From contig JAISQV010000095.1 of the NCBI GenBank assembly GCA_031273985.1, forward strand, positions 1 to 8,995: a DNA stretch of 8,995 nt, read 5' to 3'. The translations under genes and the position numbers were made by a program. Position 1 is the first letter of the stretch. Every line of letters begins with the position of its first letter. A model generated the notes under the pieces. The model had not been told where the DNA came from, ran no database searches, and was given only the letters and a program-made list of their open reading frames with translations. The stretch comes from Spirochaetaceae bacterium (lineage in GTDB: Bacteria > Spirochaetota > Spirochaetia > Treponematales > Breznakiellaceae). Shown here in pieces: positions 6,299 through 8,995 of the stretch.

Positions 6299-6348
6299 TT
6301 CTTAAGGATTCTGTGAGTCAAGTTTAGACTACAAGGAGTGTAGAGAAT

Positions 6349-7278
6349 ATGTTGGTTGAAAATCTAACCCAGCTTATAGGCGGCACACCCTTACTGCGCC
6401 CCAAAGGATTCTTGAAGCAGGGCCGGTATTACGGCGACCTGCTGCTGAAACTTGAATACCTTAACCCCCTGGGCAGCGTCAAGGACCGCATCGGCTACGC
6501 CATGATCGCCGATGCGGAACTGGCCGGAAAATTAAAGCCCGCTTCGGTACTCATCGAGCCCACCAGCGGCAACACCGGCATAGCCCTTGCCTTTGTGGCG
6601 GCCTCAAAGGGATACCGGCTGATCCTTACCATGCCCGAAACCATGAGCCTTGAGCGGCGCAACCTGCTCGGCGCATTGGGGGCGGAACTGGTACTGACCC
6701 CCGGCGCGGAAGGCATGAGGGGCGCCATACGCAGGGCGGAGGAGCTGCGGGACTCCATCCCCGGCGCGATTATCCTGCAGCAGTTCAACAACCCGGCCAA
6801 TCCGGCCATACACAAGGCGACCACCGCCGAGGAAATCTGGCGGGACTCAGGCGGCAGGGTAGACGTGCTCGTGGCCGGCGTAGGCACCGGGGGAACCATT
6901 ACCGGCGCCGGGGAGGGCCTGCGCGACAGAAACCCGGCGCTGCGCATCGTCGCCGTGGAGCCCAAAGATTCCCCCGTGCTCTCCGGCGGGAAACCGGGCC
7001 CCCACGCGATTCAGGGCATAGGCGCGGGTTTTGTGCCCGGCGTGCTCAACCGGGACATCATAGACGAAGTGATCGCCGTGGAAACGGAGGACGCGATAAA
7101 GGCGGCCCGGGAACTTGCCCGCACCGAGGGCCTTTTGGCGGGCTTTTCCTCCGGGGCCGTTACCCATGCCGCCGCCCTAATCGCCGGCCGGGCGGAAAAC
7201 GCCGGCAAGACCGTGGTAGCGATACTGCCGGATACCGGGGAACGCTACCTTTCCACCGCGCTTTTCAGCCAGGGCTAG
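6349..7278 (+). CDS. cysK: Cysteine synthase (O-acetylserine sulfhydrylase)
   Basis: A 309-aa PLP enzyme of the fold-type II family that joins O-acetylserine and sulfide to make cysteine. The PLP lysine is Lys 45 in NPLGSVKDR. The substrate loop TSGNTG is at 72-77, the phosphate-binding GVGTGGT at 177-183, GFSSGA at 265-270 and PDTGERYLST at 294-303. All key motifs and the length are normal. CysK and CysM cannot be separated confidently by eye, and a cystathionine beta-synthase-like specificity is possible but less likely. The start is set by AAGGAG (6333-6338), 10 nt before the ATG. The upstream gap holds a MITE-like element, so expression may not depend on the genes before it. The next gene, a permease, starts 9 nt after its stop, which links sulfide assimilation to the importer. 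Confidence 0.93.
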   Translation: MLVENLTQLIGGTPLLRPKGFLKQGRYYGDLLLKLEYLNPLGSVKDRIGYAMIADAELAGKLKPASVLIEPTSGNTGIALAFVAASKGYRLILTMPETMSLERRNLLGALGAELVLTPGAEGMRGAIRRAEELRDSIPGAIILQQFNNPANPAIHKATTAEEIWRDSGGRVDVLVAGVGTGGTITGAGEGLRDRNPALRIVAVEPKDSPVLSGGKPGPHAIQGIGAGFVPGVLNRDIIDEVIAVETEDAIKAARELARTEGLLAGFSSGAVTHAAALIAGRAENAGKTVVAILPDTGERYLSTALFSQG

Positions 7279-7287
7279 GGGAAAAAC

Positions 7288-8088
7288 ATGGAAAAAATCA
7301 TACAAAAACTATCGGCCCTGAACAACAGGCTCATGAACATCTACCTGCTGGTTCTCTTTATCATACTATGGCAGCTTGCCCCTTCCCTGGGCTGGGTTAA
7401 TCCGGTATTCATCCCGGCCTTTTCTACCATCCTGGGGGAAGCCGCGGAAATTACTCCCCCCGTAGTGCTTCTGCACGTTGGGTACAGCCTCAGACGGGTG
7501 CTTACAGGAATGCTTTTTTGCATAGCCGCGGCCCTGCCCCTGGGCTTTATCCTGGGCGGCGCGCTACCCCGCGTAGCGGTGGTGCTGCGGGCGCTGATGA
7601 ATTTCCTTTCCCAGATACCGCCCTATATCTTATACGCCGTCATAGCCATTGTGGCGGGGCCGGGGGAGCAGGCCATCACCTTTGTCATCGTCTGGTCCGC
7701 CTTTTGGCCGGTGCTGTTTACCACCATTCAGGGGGTGAGCGAGATAGACCCGCGCCTCATCCGCTGCGCCCGCTCCATGAACGCCGGTAATATTCTGGTG
7801 TTCCGCAAGGTGGTGCTCCCCGCGGTATTTCCCAACCTCATGCGCGGCCTCCGGCAGGGCATGACCATGGGCTTCCTCATGCTCATCGGCGCGGAAAGCA
7901 TGGGCGCCCAGTCCGGCATAGGCTGGCTCATCCACAACGCCCAGGTCATGGGCTACGTCAACCGGGTGTATCTCGGCGCGTTACTTTCGGCGCTCATCGG
8001 CTTCCTGCTCAACTTTGTCATGGGCTTCATCGAGAAAAAACTTGTCGTCTGGAAGGAGGTCCCGGAACATGAAAAAGCCGCGGCTTAA
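7288..8088 (+). CDS. ABC transporter permease (SsuC/TauC type), subunit 1
   Basis: A 266-aa inner-membrane permease of the BPD (MetI-like) family, with about six helices (roughly 17-36, 68-92, 96-121, 126-147, 190-207, 226-248). The cytoplasmic EAA loop that contacts the ATPase lies at 160-188 (CARSMNAG, then LPAVFPNLMRGLR). GAQSGIGWLI at 206-215 and the C-terminal helix ending in EKKLVVWK are typical of the sulfonate/nitrate/taurine group. It begins 9 nt after the cysteine synthase stop with only a weak GGGG upstream, so coupling is likely. It is a clear paralogue of the next gene, which suggests a heterodimeric channel. The ATPase and receptor for it are most likely those at 257-2252, since the nearer ATPase is of the unrelated LolD type. 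Confidence 0.93.
   Translation: MEKIIQKLSALNNRLMNIYLLVLFIILWQLAPSLGWVNPVFIPAFSTILGEAAEITPPVVLLHVGYSLRRVLTGMLFCIAAALPLGFILGGALPRVAVVLRALMNFLSQIPPYILYAVIAIVAGPGEQAITFVIVWSAFWPVLFTTIQGVSEIDPRLIRCARSMNAGNILVFRKVVLPAVFPNLMRGLRQGMTMGFLMLIGAESMGAQSGIGWLIHNAQVMGYVNRVYLGALLSALIGFLLNFVMGFIEKKLVVWKEVPEHEKAAA
8053..8071 (+). promoter_or_regulatory. Near-perfect Shine-Dalgarno fixing the second permease start
   Basis: AAGGAGGT (8053-8060) lies inside the end of the first permease gene, 8 nt before the ATG at 8069. It is the best ribosome binding site in the window and argues against the longer in-frame start at 8015. Confidence 0.8.
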
Positions 8089-8881
8089 CCATGATTCTTC
8101 CCTTGGCCAAAACCGGGAATGGATAAAAAACACGCTCCTTTCGCTCATCCCCATAGCGCTCTTCTTCCTCTTTTGGCAGGCCGCCTCCTACCAAATTCCC
8201 CGGGGCGTACTCTCGTCCCCCGCCCGCATTGCCCGGGGGATGTACAGGGCCTTCACCGATCCCAAAGGTGAAATCCTGAAACATACCCTCATCAGCCTGG
8301 AACACATAGGCCTCGGGTTTTTACTGGCGGGCATCGTGGGGGCGGCCTTCGGCTTCCTGCTCGGCACCTTCTTCAAACCCCTGGAGCGGCTCTTTATCCC
8401 CTTCTTTCACGTGTGCGAAAAACTCAACCCCTTCGCCATTGTCCCGGTCTTCATGTTCCTCTTCGGGATAGGCCGGGAACAAAAAATCGCCGTCGTGTTC
8501 TGGGCCTGCGTCTGGCCGGTGCTGTTCAACATACAGGAAGCCGCAAAAAGCGTGGACCTCCAGCTGATCCGGGCCGCCCGTGCCATGGGAGCGGGGCGCC
8601 TGAAACTCTTCAGCGCCGTGATCCTGCCCTGCACCCTGCCCAGCATCTTTACCGGCTTCCGGCTCGCAATCCGTGTCGCCTTCTTCATGATCGTCATGTC
8701 CGAGCTGCTGGGCGCTTCAAGCGGCCTCGGCTGGTACTATATGCAGCAAACCTACAAGTACAAACTGGACCTCATGTACGGCTCCATCCTCTACATCACG
8801 GTACTAACCATAACGGCCAGCTTCCTGCTGGGCCTGCTGGAAAAACACTTTCTGGCCTGGAAACAAAAAACCTTTCAGTGA
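8069..8881 (+). CDS. ABC transporter permease (SsuC/TauC type), subunit 2
   Basis: A 270-aa membrane permease, paralogue of the preceding gene. The EAA loop is at 169-197 (ARAMGAG, then LPCTLPSIFTGFR). GASSGLGWYYMQQ at 215-227 matches the family signature, and helices lie roughly at 22-40, 75-100, 121-133, 139-155, 200-216 and 235-257. The ATG at 8069 is chosen for its strong Shine-Dalgarno; it overlaps the first permease gene by 20 bases. A start at 8015 would add 18 residues (MSWASSRKNL and so on) that look like out-of-frame translation of the first gene. Having two different permeases rather than a homodimer is less common in this family and could mean an asymmetric substrate path. This is the last gene before repeat DNA. 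Confidence 0.93.
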   Translation: MKKPRLNHDSSLGQNREWIKNTLLSLIPIALFFLFWQAASYQIPRGVLSSPARIARGMYRAFTDPKGEILKHTLISLEHIGLGFLLAGIVGAAFGFLLGTFFKPLERLFIPFFHVCEKLNPFAIVPVFMFLFGIGREQKIAVVFWACVWPVLFNIQEAAKSVDLQLIRAARAMGAGRLKLFSAVILPCTLPSIFTGFRLAIRVAFFMIVMSELLGASSGLGWYYMQQTYKYKLDLMYGSILYITVLTITASFLLGLLEKHFLAWKQKTFQ

Positions 8882-8901
8882 AGCAAGAGGGGGATAAGAC
8901 A

Positions 8902-8925
8902 GGAGGGGGCCGGGCCCCATATGCG
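8902..8925 (+). repeat. Dispersed palindromic repeat, right copy
   Basis: Bases 8902-8925 (GGAGGGGGCCGGGCCCC then ATATGCG) are the inverted counterpart of 99-123. GGGGC (8906-8910) can pair with GCCCC (8914-8918) around CGG. It starts 20 nt after the last stop codon in a purine-rich context, as does the relative at 6003. No T run follows, so it is not a convincing terminator. Confidence 0.75.
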
Positions 8926-8943
8926 TACATTTAAGCAAGAAAT

Positions 8944-8995
8944 CAACCACTTTTCCGCCAGCTTTAAAGGAAAAGTAGACCACACTTTTCCGCTA
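8944..8995. repeat. Intergenic repeat DNA with CACTTTTCCGC copies and a hairpin
   Basis: CACTTTTCCGC occurs at 8948-8958 and 8983-8993, matching 6244-6254 inside the MITE-like element. The last ten bases, TTTTCCGCTA, equal 6051-6060. GGAAAAGT (8969-8976) pairs with ACTTTTCC (8984-8991) around a 7-nt loop. No gene is visible after the permease stop, and the repeat zone runs off the window edge. Confidence 0.55.

Larger units (their letters stand above)
6195..6335. mobile_element. MITE-like element of 125 bp with 8-bp target duplications
   Basis: The element spans 6203-6327. It begins CTAAACTTGAC (6203-6213) and ends with the exact reverse complement (6317-6327). After one mismatch the arms continue with CACA/TGTG (6215-6218, 6312-6315), then pair again at TAAGAATTTA (6221-6230) and TAAATTCTTA (6295-6304). 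It is flanked on both sides by the identical octamer ACTACAAG (6195-6202 and 6328-6335), exactly abutting the ends, as expected of a target site duplication. It has no room for a transposase, so it would need one in trans. The core (6231-6294) carries CACTTTTCCGC and a TTCGTG-type repeat. The right duplication supplies the AAG of the AAGGAG ribosome binding site of the next gene. Confidence 0.8.

Noticed and set aside
6175..6348. T-box or SAM riboswitch before cysteine synthase
   Set aside because: No T-box motif or multi-helix SAM junction is visible; the pairing is explained by the terminal repeats of the MITE-like element.
8413..8934. A + strand open frame overlapping the second permease and running into the end repeat
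   Set aside because: It is an alternative frame of the permease gene, with basic low-complexity translation and no motif.

Overview
The window is a gene-dense stretch of a moderately GC-rich bacterial genome. It holds nine protein-coding genes, all on the + strand and mostly overlapping or a few bases apart. Nothing in it is a taxonomic marker. Corrinoid methyltransferase genes, ABC importers with a lipoprotein receptor, frequent ATA isoleucine codons despite high GC, and repeat-rich intergenic DNA would suit an anaerobe such as a gut spirochaete (Treponema-like) or another acetogen-like bacterium. That assignment is a low-confidence inference.

Layout. 1-256: repeat-bearing leader with a good sigma70-type promoter (TTGACA, 17 nt, TAAATT). 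257-2252: lipoprotein substrate-binding protein (NMT1/SsuA/TauA type) and its ATPase. 2253-2357: two strong hairpins. 2358-4087: a corrinoid-binding protein and a UroD/MtaA-type zinc methyltransferase sharing ATGA. 4095-5986: an FtsX/MacB-type permease and a LolD-type ATPase. 5987-6348: a cluster of short-loop hairpins, then a 125-bp MITE-like insertion with perfect 8-bp target duplications. 6349-7278: cysteine synthase. 7288-8881: two different SsuC-type permeases with overlapping ends. 8882-8995: repeat DNA related to the other two repeat-bearing gaps.

How the genes may work together. The binding protein and ATPase at the left and the two permeases at the right together make one complete sulfonate/nitrate/taurine-type importer whose parts are about 5 kb apart. 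Between them lie a methyltransferase module resembling methanogen MtsAB/MtaAC components and a cysteine synthase that fixes sulfide. The most economical, unproven hypothesis is a scavenging island for a methylated sulfur compound: import it, demethylate it through the corrinoid protein, and trap the released sulfur as cysteine. The role of the embedded FtsX-type exporter is unknown.

The main non-coding signals are the MITE-like element abutting the cysteine synthase ribosome binding site, the hairpin cluster, an inverted repeat shared by both ends of the window, and a sharp switch in coding-strand G/C bias near 4.09 kb although no gene changes direction.
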